Below, piece after piece: positions 9,685 to 18,821 of a stretch of 64,000 nucleotides of DNA; the stretch's first letter is position 1, and each line of letters begins with the position of its first letter. This stretch comes from Paraburkholderia terricola (lineage in GTDB: Bacteria > Pseudomonadota > Gammaproteobacteria > Burkholderiales > Burkholderiaceae), in contig NZ_FRAB01000004.1 in NCBI RefSeq assembly GCF_900142195.1, forward strand, positions 62,001 to 126,000. Direction: 5' to 3'. Under the pieces are notes generated by a model. It worked only from the letters and a program-made list of their open reading frames with translations. It did not search any database and was not told the origin of the DNA. The position numbers and the translations under genes were made by a program.

Positions 9685-10149
9685 TCATGCGCCGATCCAC
9701 GGCAAGCCGCGAAAACACCAGCCCGACACCGTCTTCCGATGCCCCTGGCCGTCCTTGTCGCCTTCGAAGCCTTCGAGCAGGTCGTACGCCTGGGTGAAGC
9801 CGGCCTGGGCCGCGGCGATCGCGGCGAGCTTCGAGCGCGCGGCGCTGCGGCACAGGAAGAGCACCGGCGTATCCGGCGAGGCGACCTGTTTCAACTGATC
9901 GAGGAATTCCTGGTTCGGCACCGCGCCCGGATAGCGCGTCCATTCCACGTGCGCGTATTGCCCGTCGCCGACAACCGGCCGACCGACCCAATCGAGTTCG
10001 GCGCGCGTGCGCACATCGACGAGACGCGCGCGCGGATCGAGTTGCAGCAGTTCGAACGCCTCGGCCGGCGAGATCGCGCCCGCGTAGGGCAACTGGTTTT
10101 CGCCGCGACGCTTTTCCGCCTGGGCGTATAGCTGTTCAAGCGTGCTCAT
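9685..10149 (-). CDS. Rhodanese-like domain protein
   Basis: 154 residues from ATG at 10149 (MSTLEQLY), chosen because AGAGAGA lies just upstream; a longer frame to 10173 has no site. It contains one rhodanese domain: LVDVRTRAELDWVG, then LFLCRSAARSKLAA, where the Cys of the CRSAARS loop is the sulfur carrier. Single-domain rhodaneses transfer sulfur from thiosulfate or persulfides. It is convergent with the CinA-type gene across a 219-bp gap that holds only short GGCAACC repeats and no gene. The cellular partner is unknown. Confidence 0.85.
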   Translation of the reverse strand: MSTLEQLYAQAEKRRGENQLPYAGAISPAEAFELLQLDPRARLVDVRTRAELDWVGRPVVGDGQYAHVEWTRYPGAVPNQEFLDQLKQVASPDTPVLFLCRSAARSKLAAIAAAQAGFTQAYDLLEGFEGDKDGQGHRKTVSGWCFRGLPWIGA

Positions 10150-10262
10150 GAGCGTGTCTCTCTCTTGGACCAAATAACCATTCTAGCGCGCAGCGCGAAG
10201 CGGAGAGGATCGGCGGGCGCCAGAAACCTTGGGAGTCGCCGCGCAAGTGTAATGTTCTCTAA

Positions 10263-10339
10263 TGGTGCAAAATCTAGAAAATGCACCAAAATAGGTATAA
10301 CGGCAGGGTCGCAGTTAGGTCATGCACGTTTTCGGTGCC
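10263..10339 (+). promoter_or_regulatory. Candidate NtrC enhancer sites upstream of glnA
   Basis: The dyad TGCAC-N6-GGTGC at 10323-10339 is very close to the known NtrC consensus (TGCACTAAAATGGTGCA in enteric glnA). Upstream, TGGTGCA (10263-10269) and TGCACCA (10282-10288) form an inverted repeat with a 12-nt spacer, giving two outward-facing half sites. A weaker TGCAT-N7-GGTGC lies at 10366-10382. The best site is centred about 130 bp before the predicted start point, the usual enhancer distance. Confidence 0.7.
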
Positions 10340-10437
10340 ATGCCCGAATCGCCGATTTCGGGGCTGCATGCCATTCGGTGCGCGCATTCCCCGCAAACGC
10401 GCGCGCACAATGGGTCTGCGCCGGCTTGGCGCATGCA

Positions 10438-10453
10438 TGGCACAGAAGCTGCT
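10438..10453 (+). promoter_or_regulatory. Sigma-54 (RpoN) -24/-12 promoter of glnA
   Basis: TGGCAC-N5-CTGCT: GG at 10439-10440 and GC at 10451-10452 are separated by exactly 10 nt, as sigma-54 requires; the only departure from TGGCAC-N5-TTGC is C for T. Predicted start point is near 10463, leaving a leader of about 125 nt. Together with the NtrC sites upstream this matches nitrogen-controlled glnA promoters. Confidence 0.75.
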
Positions 10454-10587
10454 TCATTGCTTCCGATCGACTTGTCCCACAGGCTCGAATGTCCGCCTCG
10501 ACGAAACCAGGGGTGGACGCGCCGGGACGGGTCAGCTAGATTGGGCGGCGGCTGAACCCGCCGAATTCGTTAATCAGGAGATAGGTT

Positions 10588-12003
10588 ATGAGTAAATCCG
10601 TGGCCGACGTCGTGCAACTCGTCAAAGACGAAGACGTCAAGTTTGTCGACTTTCGTTTCACCGACACGCGCGGCAAGGAGCAACACGTTTCGGTGCCGGT
10701 GTCGGCATTCGATGAAGACAAGTTCGAAAGCGGCCATGCGTTTGACGGTTCGTCGATTGCCGGTTGGAAGGGCATCGAAGCATCGGATATGTTGCTGGTC
10801 CCGGACGCGAACACGGCCTTCATCGACCCGTTCTATGAAGAATCCACCCTCGTGCTGACCTGCGACGTCGTCGAACCGGCGGACGGCAAGGGCTACGAGC
10901 GCGACCCGCGCTCGCTCGCCAAGCGCGCTGAAGCCTATCTGAAGAGCACGGGCCTGGGCGACACGGCATTCTTCGGTCCGGAACCGGAATTCTTCATTTT
11001 CGACTCGGTCCAGTGGAACACGGATCAGTCGGGCTGCTTCATCAAGATCGGTTCGGAAGAAGCACCGTGGTCGTCGGCGAAGGAATTCGAAGGCGGCAAC
11101 ACCGGCCACCGTCCGGGCACGAAGGGCGGCTATTTCCCGGTCGCTCCGGTCGACACGTTCCAGGACATCCGTTCGGAAATGTGCCTGCTGCTCGAACAGA
11201 TCGGCATTCCGGTCGAAGTGCATCACCACGAAGTCGCGGGCCAGGGCCAGAATGAAATCGGCACCAAGTTCTCGACGCTGGTGCAACGCGCCGACTGGCT
11301 GCAGCAGATGAAGTACATCATCCACAACGTCGCGCACACGTACGGCAAGACGGCTACGTTCATGCCGAAGCCGGTGGTCGGCGATAACGGTTCGGGCATG
11401 CACGTTCACCAGTCGATCTGGAAGGACGGCACGAACCTGTTCGCGGGCAACGGTTACGCGGGTCTGTCGGAATTCGCGCTGTTCTACATCGGCGGCATCA
11501 TCAAGCATGCTCGCGCGCTGAACGCGATCACGAACCCGTCGACGAACTCGTACAAGCGCCTCGTGCCGCACTTCGAGGCGCCGGTGAAGCTGGCTTACTC
11601 GGCTCGCAACCGTTCGGCGTCGATCCGCATTCCGCACGTGTCGAATCCGAAGGGCCGCCGTATCGAAACGCGCTTCCCGGATCCGATGGCGAATCCGTAC
11701 CTGTGCTTCTCCGCGCTGATGATGGCGGGTCTGGACGGCGTGCAGAACAAGATTCATCCGGGCGAAGCTGCCGACAAGAACCTGTACGACCTGCCGCCGG
11801 AAGAGGATGCAAAGATCCCGACCGTGTGTGCCGGCCTCGACCAGGCGCTGGACGCACTCGACGCGGACCGCGAATTCCTGACGCGCGGCGGCGTGTTCAC
11901 GGATTCGATGCTCGACGCGTACATCGAACTGAAGACGGGCGAGCTGCAACGCTATCGTCAGTCGGTGCACCCGATCGAATTCGAAATGTACTACTCGCTG
12001 TAA
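10588..12003 (+). CDS. glnA: Glutamine synthetase type I
   Basis: 471 residues, the normal length for GSI-beta. It makes glutamine from glutamate, ammonia and ATP in the cytoplasm as a dodecamer. Visible signatures: [10 protein letters not shown] near the N-terminus, metal-site [41 protein letters not shown] and the ATP-binding [11 protein letters not shown]. The NLYDLPPEE loop near residue 400 carries the tyrosine that adenylyltransferase modifies, so covalent control is expected. Expression is probably nitrogen-regulated through the sigma-54 promoter upstream. Strong start: AGGAGATAGGTT before ATG. Confidence 0.98.
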   Translation: MSKSVADVVQLVKDEDVKFVDFRFTDTRGKEQHVSVPVSAFDEDKFESGHAFDGSSIAGWKGIEASDMLLVPDANTAFIDPFYEESTLVLTCDVVEPADGKGYERDPRSLAKRAEAYLKSTGLGDTAFFGPEPEFFIFDSVQWNTDQSGCFIKIGSEEAPWSSAKEFEGGNTGHRPGTKGGYFPVAPVDTFQDIRSEMCLLLEQIGIPVEVHHHEVAGQGQNEIGTKFSTLVQRADWLQQMKYIIHNVAHTYGKTATFMPKPVVGDNGSGMHVHQSIWKDGTNLFAGNGYAGLSEFALFYIGGIIKHARALNAITNPSTNSYKRLVPHFEAPVKLAYSARNRSASIRIPHVSNPKGRRIETRFPDPMANPYLCFSALMMAGLDGVQNKIHPGEAADKNLYDLPPEEDAKIPTVCAGLDQALDALDADREFLTRGGVFTDSMLDAYIELKTGELQRYRQSVHPIEFEMYYSL

Positions 12004-12067
12004 GCGGCAATGGCGCTTCGCCCTTCAAACGGCGAAGCGCTTTGCCCGACGCTCGCGATCGGTCACG

Positions 12068-12094
12068 AAGGGACGGCGGCGCCGTCCCTTTTTC
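12068..12094 (+). terminator. Rho-independent terminator of glnA
   Basis: 10-bp perfect stem AAGGGACGGC (12068-12077) and GCCGTCCCTT (12081-12090) with a GGC loop, followed by TTTC. It lies 65 nt after the glnA stop, so the sensor kinase gene downstream needs its own promoter or read-through. Confidence 0.85.
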
Positions 12095-12142
12095 GTTGGA
12101 TCGAGCGCAACGTTTGCGATCCGCGTAGGCGACGTTCGCGAC

Positions 12143-12180
12143 ATGCGCGTAGGCGACATGCGCGTAGGCGACATGCGCGA
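12143..12180 (+). repeat. 15-bp tandem repeat in the glnA-ntrB gap
   Basis: Unit ATGCGCGTAGGCGAC occurs at 12143-12157 and 12158-12172 and begins a third time at 12173; a degenerate copy of GCGTAGGCGAC precedes at about 12123. It lies between the glnA terminator and ntrB. It could be a slippage product; no binding motif is recognised. Confidence 0.7.
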
Positions 12181-12253
12181 GCCGCGGGCACCGGGCGACA
12201 CAAAACGCGCTACACCTGATTTATCACCATCTCCTATCGGCCGGACTGCAAAG

Positions 12254-13396
12254 ATGGTTCTCAAGAATCTGATCAAGGCAAGGAAAGGGCAGGAGCAAAC
12301 GCTGTCGGACGACGCTCTCCTCGTGAGTTCCGGTTTGCTGCCCGGCTTCGAGGCGTTGCCGACAGTCGTGCTGGTGCTCGAAAAGCGCACGCTGCGCGTC
12401 GTGTTCGCGAACCCGTCGGCCGAATCGATGCTGGAGCTTTCGCGCCGGCAACTCACGCAGATGGCGTGGCCGGACATCTTCTCGAATGCGGACGAACTGC
12501 TCGCGACCATCTCCGCGATCGCCGCCCACCGTTTTCACGCGACGCATCTCGACGCCGTGCTCGAGCGTCCCGGTCACGAGCCGCTGCACGTGCATGCGAT
12601 CGTCGGCTTTCTGGAAACGGCGCAGGACTACGTGCTGCTCGAACTGTTCGAGAACGAGCGGCATCTGCGCACCGACCGCGAGGAGCGCATCAACGACCTC
12701 ACGGCGGTCAACAAGCAACTGATCCGCAATCTCGCGCACGAGATCAAGAATCCGCTCGGCGGGATTCGCGGCGCGGCGCAACTGCTCGAGTTCGAACTCG
12801 GCGAGCGTCAGCGCGACGAGTTGCGCGAGTACACGCAGGTCATCATCAAGGAATCGGACCGCTTGCAGACGCTGGTCGACCGCCTGCTCGAACCGCACCG
12901 TCATCCGCATATCGTCGGCGACGTGAATATTCACGAGGTGTGCGAGCGCGTGCGCCAGGTGATTCTCGCGGAGTTTCCGCGCGGCCTCACGATCGAACGC
13001 GATTACGACGTGAGCGTGCCCGATTTGCGCGGCGACAAGGAACAACTGATTCAGGCGCTGCTGAACATCGTGCGCAATGCGGCCGAGGCGCTGCGTGAGC
13101 GCATCTCGCAAGGCGACGCGCGCATCGAATTGCGCACCCGCATTGCGCGCAAGATCACGGTGTCGAAACGTTTATGTAAGCTGGCACTGGACTTGCATAT
13201 CATCGACAACGGCCCAGGCATTCCCGAGGAGATCCGTGACCGCATCTTTTATCCGCTCGTGTCGGGGCGCGAGGACGGCAGCGGTCTCGGTCTGACGCTC
13301 GCGCAGACCTTCGTGCAACAACACGACGGACTGATCGAAGTGGAAAGCCGCCCGGGCCACACCGAGTTTCAGATTGTGCTGCCGCTCGACTGCTAA
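12254..13396 (+). CDS. glnL: Nitrogen regulation sensor kinase NtrB (GlnL)
   Basis: 380 residues from ATG at 12254 (MVLKNLIKA); longer in-frame starts run through the tandem repeat and lack a ribosome site. The N-terminal 120 residues form a PAS-like sensor. The phosphoacceptor is His162 in LAHEIKNPLGGIRGAAQLLE, the classic NtrB signature, followed by an ATPase domain (NIVRNAAEAL, DNGPGI, GREDGSGLGLTLA). NtrB is cytosolic, is controlled by PII proteins and phosphorylates or dephosphorylates NtrC. The gene sits 34 bp before ntrC, as in enteric glnALG. Confidence 0.95.
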   Translation: MVLKNLIKARKGQEQTLSDDALLVSSGLLPGFEALPTVVLVLEKRTLRVVFANPSAESMLELSRRQLTQMAWPDIFSNADELLATISAIAAHRFHATHLDAVLERPGHEPLHVHAIVGFLETAQDYVLLELFENERHLRTDREERINDLTAVNKQLIRNLAHEIKNPLGGIRGAAQLLEFELGERQRDELREYTQVIIKESDRLQTLVDRLLEPHRHPHIVGDVNIHEVCERVRQVILAEFPRGLTIERDYDVSVPDLRGDKEQLIQALLNIVRNAAEALRERISQGDARIELRTRIARKITVSKRLCKLALDLHIIDNGPGIPEEIRDRIFYPLVSGREDGSGLGLTLAQTFVQQHDGLIEVESRPGHTEFQIVLPLDC

Positions 13397-13430
13397 ACCA
13401 AACGCATCTCAAGAATTCTGACCGACCCAT

Positions 13431-14945
13431 ATGAAGCCGATCTGGATAGTAGACGACGATCAATCGATTCGCTGGGTGCTCGAAAAAGCGCTCGCCCGCG
13501 AAAACTTCGCGACACGCAGCTTCGCGAACGTGCGTGAGGCGTCGGCCGCGCTCGATCACGACAGCCCGCAAGTGCTGGTGTCCGACATCAGGATGCCAGG
13601 CGGCTCCGGCCTCGAATTGCTGCAAACCGTGCGTGACAAGGTGCCGGGCTTGCCCGTCATCATCATGACGGCGTTCTCGGATCTGGATAGCGCGGTCGCC
13701 GCATTTCAGGGCGGCGCGTTCGAGTACCTCGCCAAACCGTTCGACGTCGACAAGGCCGTCGAACTGATCCGCCGCGCCGTCGACGAAAGCATGCGCGGCG
13801 AACAGACGTGGGACGACCGCGTCGCCGATGCACCGGAAATGCTCGGCCAGGCGCCGGCGATGCAGGATATGTTCCGCGCGATCGGCCGCTTGTCGCATTC
13901 CGCCGCCACCGTGCTCATTACCGGCGAATCAGGCACCGGGAAGGAACTGGTCGCGCGTGCGTTGCACCGACATAGCCCACGCTCGAACGGTCCCTTCATT
14001 GCCTTGAACACCGCCGCGATTCCGAAGGACTTGCTGGAATCCGAACTGTTCGGCCATGAGCGCGGCGCGTTCACCGGCGCGCAGGCCATGCGCCAGGGGC
14101 GCTTCGAGCAGGCCGAGAACGGCACGCTGTTTCTCGATGAAATCGGCGACATGCCGTTCGATCTGCAAACGCGCCTGTTGCGCGTACTGTCGGACGGGCA
14201 GTTCTATCGCGTCGGCGGCCACAATCCGTTGCGGGCCAACGTGCGCGTGATCGCGGCGACGCACCAGAATCTCGAATCGCGCGTGCGCCAGGGCCTGTTC
14301 CGCGAGGACTTGTATCACCGGCTCAATGTGATCCGCTTGCGTTTGCCTGCGCTGCGCGAGCGCAGCGAGGACATTCCGCTGCTCACGCGTCACTTCCTGC
14401 AAAAGAGTGCGCGCGATCTGGGCGTCGAGCCCAAGCGCGTGTCCGAAGACGCGCTGGCGTATCTCGCGTCGCTGCCGTTTCCGGGCAACGTGCGTCAGTT
14501 GGAGAACCTCGCCAACTGGCTGACGGTGATGGCGCCCGCGCAGACCATCGAGATCAAGGACTTGCCGCCCGACCTCGGTCCCGCGCAAGCCGGCGTGAGC
14601 GATCTCGCGGGCGGCGGCGGAGTGCTCGGTAATGGCGAAGCCGGCCTCGCGGCGACGGCGCCGATCAACGGCGCGAGCGCTTCGGCGCAACCGGCCGCGG
14701 CCGGCGGCTTGCCGGTCGCGACGCCTGTGAGCGCCTGGGAAGGCGGTCTGCGTACCGAAGTCGCGCGCCTGTTGCGCGAGAACTCGGCCGACGTCATGGA
14801 CGAACTCGCGCGCCGTTTCGAAGCGGCGGTGATTCGCGAGGCGCTGGATTTCACGCGTGGCCGCAAGGTGGAAGCGGCCGAGCGTCTGGGCATCGGCCGC
14901 AATACGATTACGCGCAAGATTCAGGAGCTCAATCTCGAGCCTTGA
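13431..14945 (+). CDS. glnG: Nitrogen regulation response regulator NtrC (GlnG)
   Basis: 504 residues. Receiver domain at 1-120 with acidic pocket DDD 8-10 and phosphoacceptor Asp52 in VSDIRMPGGS. AAA+ sigma-54 activator domain: Walker A GESGTGKE at 165-172, GAFTGA loop at 212-217 for contact with sigma-54, Walker B FLDEIGD. An Ala/Gly-rich linker of about 45 residues then leads to a Fis-type helix-turn-helix at the C-terminus (AAERLGIGRNTITRKIQE). It activates nitrogen-scavenging promoters, most directly the predicted glnA promoter upstream. The stop codon lies in a 12-bp duplication (TGAGGTTCGTGC twice, 14943-14966). Confidence 0.96.
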   Translation: MKPIWIVDDDQSIRWVLEKALARENFATRSFANVREASAALDHDSPQVLVSDIRMPGGSGLELLQTVRDKVPGLPVIIMTAFSDLDSAVAAFQGGAFEYLAKPFDVDKAVELIRRAVDESMRGEQTWDDRVADAPEMLGQAPAMQDMFRAIGRLSHSAATVLITGESGTGKELVARALHRHSPRSNGPFIALNTAAIPKDLLESELFGHERGAFTGAQAMRQGRFEQAENGTLFLDEIGDMPFDLQTRLLRVLSDGQFYRVGGHNPLRANVRVIAATHQNLESRVRQGLFREDLYHRLNVIRLRLPALRERSEDIPLLTRHFLQKSARDLGVEPKRVSEDALAYLASLPFPGNVRQLENLANWLTVMAPAQTIEIKDLPPDLGPAQAGVSDLAGGGGVLGNGEAGLAATAPINGASASAQPAAAGGLPVATPVSAWEGGLRTEVARLLRENSADVMDELARRFEAAVIREALDFTRGRKVEAAERLGIGRNTITRKIQELNLEP

Positions 14946-15112
14946 GGTTCGTGCTGAGGTTCGTGCTTGAAGTTGGCGTGATGTGACGCGGAGCGGTTCG
15001 GGTATCGCTCCGTCGTTCGCGGCTTCATCCATGTCGGCGCTGGCGAGCATCGTCAAAGGCGCTTCGCTTCTCGCAGGGCATAATCAACGCTGTTTTCATT
15101 CGACAGCCGACG

Positions 15113-17251
15113 ATGCCCGCTTCTCCCGCTACTCGCGGCCCCTTTCTCTGGCCGCTTTCTCCCGATTCCTTTCTGTCGCTCGAAGCGCTCGACGATCCCG
15201 CCGCGCTCGCGTGGGTCGACGCGCAGAATGTCCGCACGCGCGCCGCGTGGTGCAGCGGTGCGCAATTCGAGTCGCTCAGGCAACAGCTCGCCGACGCTTA
15301 TCTGCCGCGCGAGCGTCCGGTCATTCCCGATCGCTGGAAGGATTGGGCCTACGATCTCTGGCAGGACGAGCGCAATCCGAAGGGCATCTGGCGGCGCACC
15401 ACATGGGCCGCATGGCGCAGCGGCGCGCCCGTGTGGCAGACCCTGCTCGACTTCGACGCGCTCGGCGCGGCGGAAGGCACGCCGTGGGTATGCGTGGAAC
15501 TCGACATTCTTTACCCGGATGGCGATCGCGCGCTGGTGACGCTGTCGCCGGGCGGCTCGGACGCATTGGTGGTGCGCGAATTCGATATCGACGCCCAACG
15601 TTTCGTCGACGACGGCTTCGTGATCGCGAAGGCCGGCAAGCACACCGCGTCGTGGATCGACCGCGATACGTTGTACGTCGGTTGGGACAATGGCCGCAAG
15701 ACGCTCACGCGCTCAGGCTACCCGCGTGAAGTGCGCCGCTGGACGCGAGGCACGGCGCTGGCCGACGCGCCGGTGGTGTTCAAAGGCGCGTTCGGCGACA
15801 TCGGCGTCGAAGCGCACTACGATCCGGTCGAACAGCGGCATACGGTGGTGAGCAGCGTCGACTTCTTCGATTCGCACACGTATTACCTCGAGAGCGCCGC
15901 GGCTGCCGCCGATGCCTGGCGCCGTTACGACGTGCCCTCGCATGTCGCGGTGAGCGGTTGGCAGGGCTGGCTGCTGCTGGAGCCGCGCCTCGATTGGCAT
16001 TGCAACGGCGCGCATTACGCGGGCGGCGCGTTGCTGGCGATTCGCGAAGCGGCGTTCCTGCGCGGCGAGCGCGACGTCACGCCGCTTTTCATGCCGACAC
16101 CGCGAACCTCGGTGTGCGAGTGGACGCATACGCGCAACCATCTGATCGTGTCGTATCTCGAGGATGTGCGAAACCAGACCTTGCTGTGGACGCCCGCGCG
16201 AGATGCCGATCAAGAAGGTTGGCATTGGCGGCGGCGCGTCTTTCCGTCGCGCGACGACGCGCAAGCCGAAGTCTCGCCGGTCGAGCCGACGTTGAACGAC
16301 GAAGTGTTCGTCGATACCGACGACTATCTGCAACCGCCGGCGTACTGGCTCACCGACCTCGCCCGCGACGATCTGACCGGTTGGGAATTGCTCGATCGCT
16401 GGCCGACGCAATTCGACGCAACGCCGTTCGCAGTGACGCGCGCGCATGCGGTGTCCGCTGACGGCACGCGCGTGCCGTACACCGTGATCGGGCCGCGCGT
16501 CATGCAAGAAGCGTCGCAAGAGGCCACGTCAGAGCGCGCACGGCAACACGCGCGGCCATGCCTGCTCAACGGCTACGGCGGCTTCGCGATTCCCTTGCTG
16601 CCGAGCTATCTGACGGGACAGGGCATCGGCTGGCTCGCGCGCGGCGGCGTCTACGTGGTCGCGCATATCCGCGGCGGCGGCGAATTCGGCACGGAGTGGC
16701 ACACGGCGGCGCAGGGCGAGCATCGGCAGCGTTCGTTCGACGATTTCATCGCGGTGGCCGAGGCGCTCATCAGCACCGGCGTGACGAGTGCCGCGCAACT
16801 CGGCATTCAGGGCGGCAGCAACGGCGGTTTGCTGGTGGCCGCGTGCATGGTGCAGCGCCCCGAGCTGTTCGGCGCGGTGGTATGCGAGGTGCCCTTGCTC
16901 GACATGAGCCGCTATCACCTGCTGCATGCGGGTGCCTCGTGGATCGACGAATACGGCGATCCCGATGACCCCGACGAAGCGCGCGTGCTGGCCGCTTACT
17001 CACCGTATCACCGGGTGAGCGCGGGCGTCGGGTATCCACCTGTATTGTTGACCACCTCGACCGCCGACGACCGTGTGCATCCGGCACACGCGCGCAAGAT
17101 GGCCGCGCGCATGCAGGCGCTGGGCGCGGACAAGGTCTGGTATCGGGAGAACACGGAAGGCGGGCACGGCGGTTCCGATGAACTGGAGCAGGCCGAGCAC
17201 GATGCGATGGTGTTCGAGTTTTTGTGGCGCTGTTTAGGCGCTCCCGCTTGA
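15113..17251 (+). CDS. S9-family serine peptidase (prolyl oligopeptidase-like)
   Basis: 712 residues. The N-terminal two thirds fit the beta-propeller of prolyl oligopeptidases; the C-terminal third is an alpha/beta hydrolase. Catalytic serine is Ser569 in GGSNGG, the acid lies in ADDRVHP (Asp652 or Asp653), and the base is His685 in GGHGG. HIRGGGEFG before the serine is the family hallmark. No signal peptide is visible, so it is likely cytosolic. Such enzymes cleave short peptides after proline or basic residues; specificity cannot be read here. The gene is preceded by 167 bp without a gene. Confidence 0.9.
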   Translation: MPASPATRGPFLWPLSPDSFLSLEALDDPAALAWVDAQNVRTRAAWCSGAQFESLRQQLADAYLPRERPVIPDRWKDWAYDLWQDERNPKGIWRRTTWAAWRSGAPVWQTLLDFDALGAAEGTPWVCVELDILYPDGDRALVTLSPGGSDALVVREFDIDAQRFVDDGFVIAKAGKHTASWIDRDTLYVGWDNGRKTLTRSGYPREVRRWTRGTALADAPVVFKGAFGDIGVEAHYDPVEQRHTVVSSVDFFDSHTYYLESAAAAADAWRRYDVPSHVAVSGWQGWLLLEPRLDWHCNGAHYAGGALLAIREAAFLRGERDVTPLFMPTPRTSVCEWTHTRNHLIVSYLEDVRNQTLLWTPARDADQEGWHWRRRVFPSRDDAQAEVSPVEPTLNDEVFVDTDDYLQPPAYWLTDLARDDLTGWELLDRWPTQFDATPFAVTRAHAVSADGTRVPYTVIGPRVMQEASQEATSERARQHARPCLLNGYGGFAIPLLPSYLTGQGIGWLARGGVYVVAHIRGGGEFGTEWHTAAQGEHRQRSFDDFIAVAEALISTGVTSAAQLGIQGGSNGGLLVAACMVQRPELFGAVVCEVPLLDMSRYHLLHAGASWIDEYGDPDDPDEARVLAAYSPYHRVSAGVGYPPVLLTTSTADDRVHPAHARKMAARMQALGADKVWYRENTEGGHGGSDELEQAEHDAMVFEFLWRCLGAPA

Positions 17252-17305
17252 GCGCGACGCGGGTCTGAAAGAGGCCGTTCCAGGGTCTCGCATCGGGCGG
17301 CGAGA

Positions 17306-18082
17306 TCAGCCGATTTGCGCGACGACCGGCGCGTGGTCCGACGGCTGATCCCATTTGCGCGGCACCTTGTCGACGTCGCACGACGAGCATGCCTCGGCCA
17401 GCGCTTTCGACAGCAGAATATGGTCGATGCGCAGCCCCGCGTTGCGGCGAAACGCGAGCATCCGGTAGTCCCACCACGAGTAGATCTTCTCCGGCTGTTC
17501 GAACTGGCGGAACGCGTCGACGAGGCCGAGGCTGATCAGCCGAACGAACTCCGCGCGTTCTTCGGGCGACACCAGATTCTGGCCTTCCCACGCTTTTGGA
17601 TCGTGCACGTCGCGATCTTCAGGTGCGATGTTATAGTCGCCGAGCAGCGCGAGTTTCGGATGCAGTGCCATTTCGCTCGCGATCCAGTCGTGCAGCGCGG
17701 CGAGCCAGCGCAGCTTGTACGCGAACTTCTCGGTGCCCGGCGCCTGGCCGTTCGGGAAGTACGCGGAGACGACGCGCACGCCTTCGATGGTCGCGGCGAT
17801 CACGCGTTGCTGCGGATCCTCGAAACCGGGAATGTTCCGCACGATGCTGTCTTCGTCGACGTTCAGCCCCTCGCGCACCAGGATGCCGACGCCGTTATAC
17901 GTTTTCTGGCCGGCGAACCAGCTCCGATAGCCTTTTTCCGCGAGCTCGGCGCGCGGAAATTTTTCGTCGGGCAGCTTCAGTTCCTGGAGGCACAGCACGT
18001 CGGTGTGACTCGTTTCGAGCCAGTCGATGACGTGTTGCTGGCGGACTTTGAGGGAGTTGACGTTCCAGGTGGCGATTTTCAT
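17306..18082 (-). CDS. xthA: Exodeoxyribonuclease III
   Basis: 258 residues from ATG at 18082 (MKIATWNVNSLKVR), the conserved start of the family, with GTGAGA upstream; a longer frame to 18133 is unlikely. It acts at abasic sites and 3' blocked ends in base-excision repair. Visible motifs: CLQELKLPDEKF (metal-binding Glu), GDYNIAPEDRDVHDP, RIDHILLSKAL and PSDHAPVVAQI with the catalytic Asp-His pair. It converges with the S9 peptidase gene over a 54-bp gap. Confidence 0.95.
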   Translation of the reverse strand: MKIATWNVNSLKVRQQHVIDWLETSHTDVLCLQELKLPDEKFPRAELAEKGYRSWFAGQKTYNGVGILVREGLNVDEDSIVRNIPGFEDPQQRVIAATIEGVRVVSAYFPNGQAPGTEKFAYKLRWLAALHDWIASEMALHPKLALLGDYNIAPEDRDVHDPKAWEGQNLVSPEERAEFVRLISLGLVDAFRQFEQPEKIYSWWDYRMLAFRRNAGLRIDHILLSKALAEACSSCDVDKVPRKWDQPSDHAPVVAQIG

Positions 18083-18269
18083 GAAATTCTCACGTTCTTG
18101 CTGGGCCATTCGGGTTATTCCGGTAGCCCGCATCTTATCGTGCGCGATGGGCGTCCGTGAAAATTGCCGTCGCCGCTGTCGAGCCTAACGGCGGAAAATA
18201 AAAGCGTGGAGCGGGCAGGGCGCAGCGTATAGTGGGATCACAATTCGCGCTCACGCATCGGGAGACATC

Positions 18270-18557
18270 ATGGCCGAACTCTATCCAGCCCTCTATAAGA
18301 ATTTCGAAGTGCATCCGCTGGTGTTTTCGCGGGCGTTCGACAAATTCGACGGCCACAAGCGTCACGCCGAAGGTTACGACGTCGCGGTGCGCGTCTGCCG
18401 GCCGGGCGCGATCAGCGGCTCGAAAGCGAGCCGCGTATTTCGTCTCGTGCTGCCGGCCACGTTCTCCGATTTCGGTGTCGCCAAACGCAGTGCGAGCCAG
18501 TACGGTGCCGACATTATCGACGGCAAGGTGGAAGGCGCCACGGTGCAGGATCTTTGA
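18270..18557 (+). CDS. Small conserved-looking protein of unknown function
   Basis: 95 residues, MAELYPALYKNFEVHPLVFS onwards; soluble, no signal peptide or membrane segment, slightly basic, with a VFRLVLPATFSDFG stretch. I do not recognise the family. GGGAGACATC just before the ATG is a good ribosome site, and a TATAGT lies about 40 nt upstream as a possible -10 element. It is flanked by xthA, divergent, and the initiator tRNA, same strand. Codon use is like the neighbours, which supports a real gene. Confidence 0.7.
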   Translation: MAELYPALYKNFEVHPLVFSRAFDKFDGHKRHAEGYDVAVRVCRPGAISGSKASRVFRLVLPATFSDFGVAKRSASQYGADIIDGKVEGATVQDL

Positions 18558-18604
18558 ACGGCTTCGTGCATGCACGCGTCGTTTGAAATAAGTCCGGTGA
18601 TTGT

Positions 18605-18633
18605 TTGACGTCTTGCGAGCATCTCTATACAAT
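18605..18633 (+). promoter_or_regulatory. Sigma-70 promoter of the initiator tRNA gene
   Basis: TTGACG (18605-18610), 17-nt spacer, TACAAT (18628-18633). Start point expected near 18640, seven bases before the mature tRNA end. Confidence 0.8.
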
Positions 18634-18646
18634 CCGTTTTCTCTGA

Positions 18647-18723
<77 letters not shown>

Positions 18724-18733
18724 AGCATTGTTG

Positions 18734-18766
18734 AAAGCCCGTTGGCGCAAGCCAAGCGGGCTTTTT
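18734..18766 (+). terminator. Rho-independent terminator after tRNA-fMet
   Basis: Stem AAAGCCCG-TTGG paired with CCAA-GCGGGCTTT around a short loop, then a run of T ending at 18766. It begins 10 nt after the tRNA CCA. Confidence 0.88.
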
Positions 18767-18821
18767 AACTGGTGGCGTCGGTTCTTCATGCAGTGGCATG
18801 CCGATTCCTACATGCCGCCAT

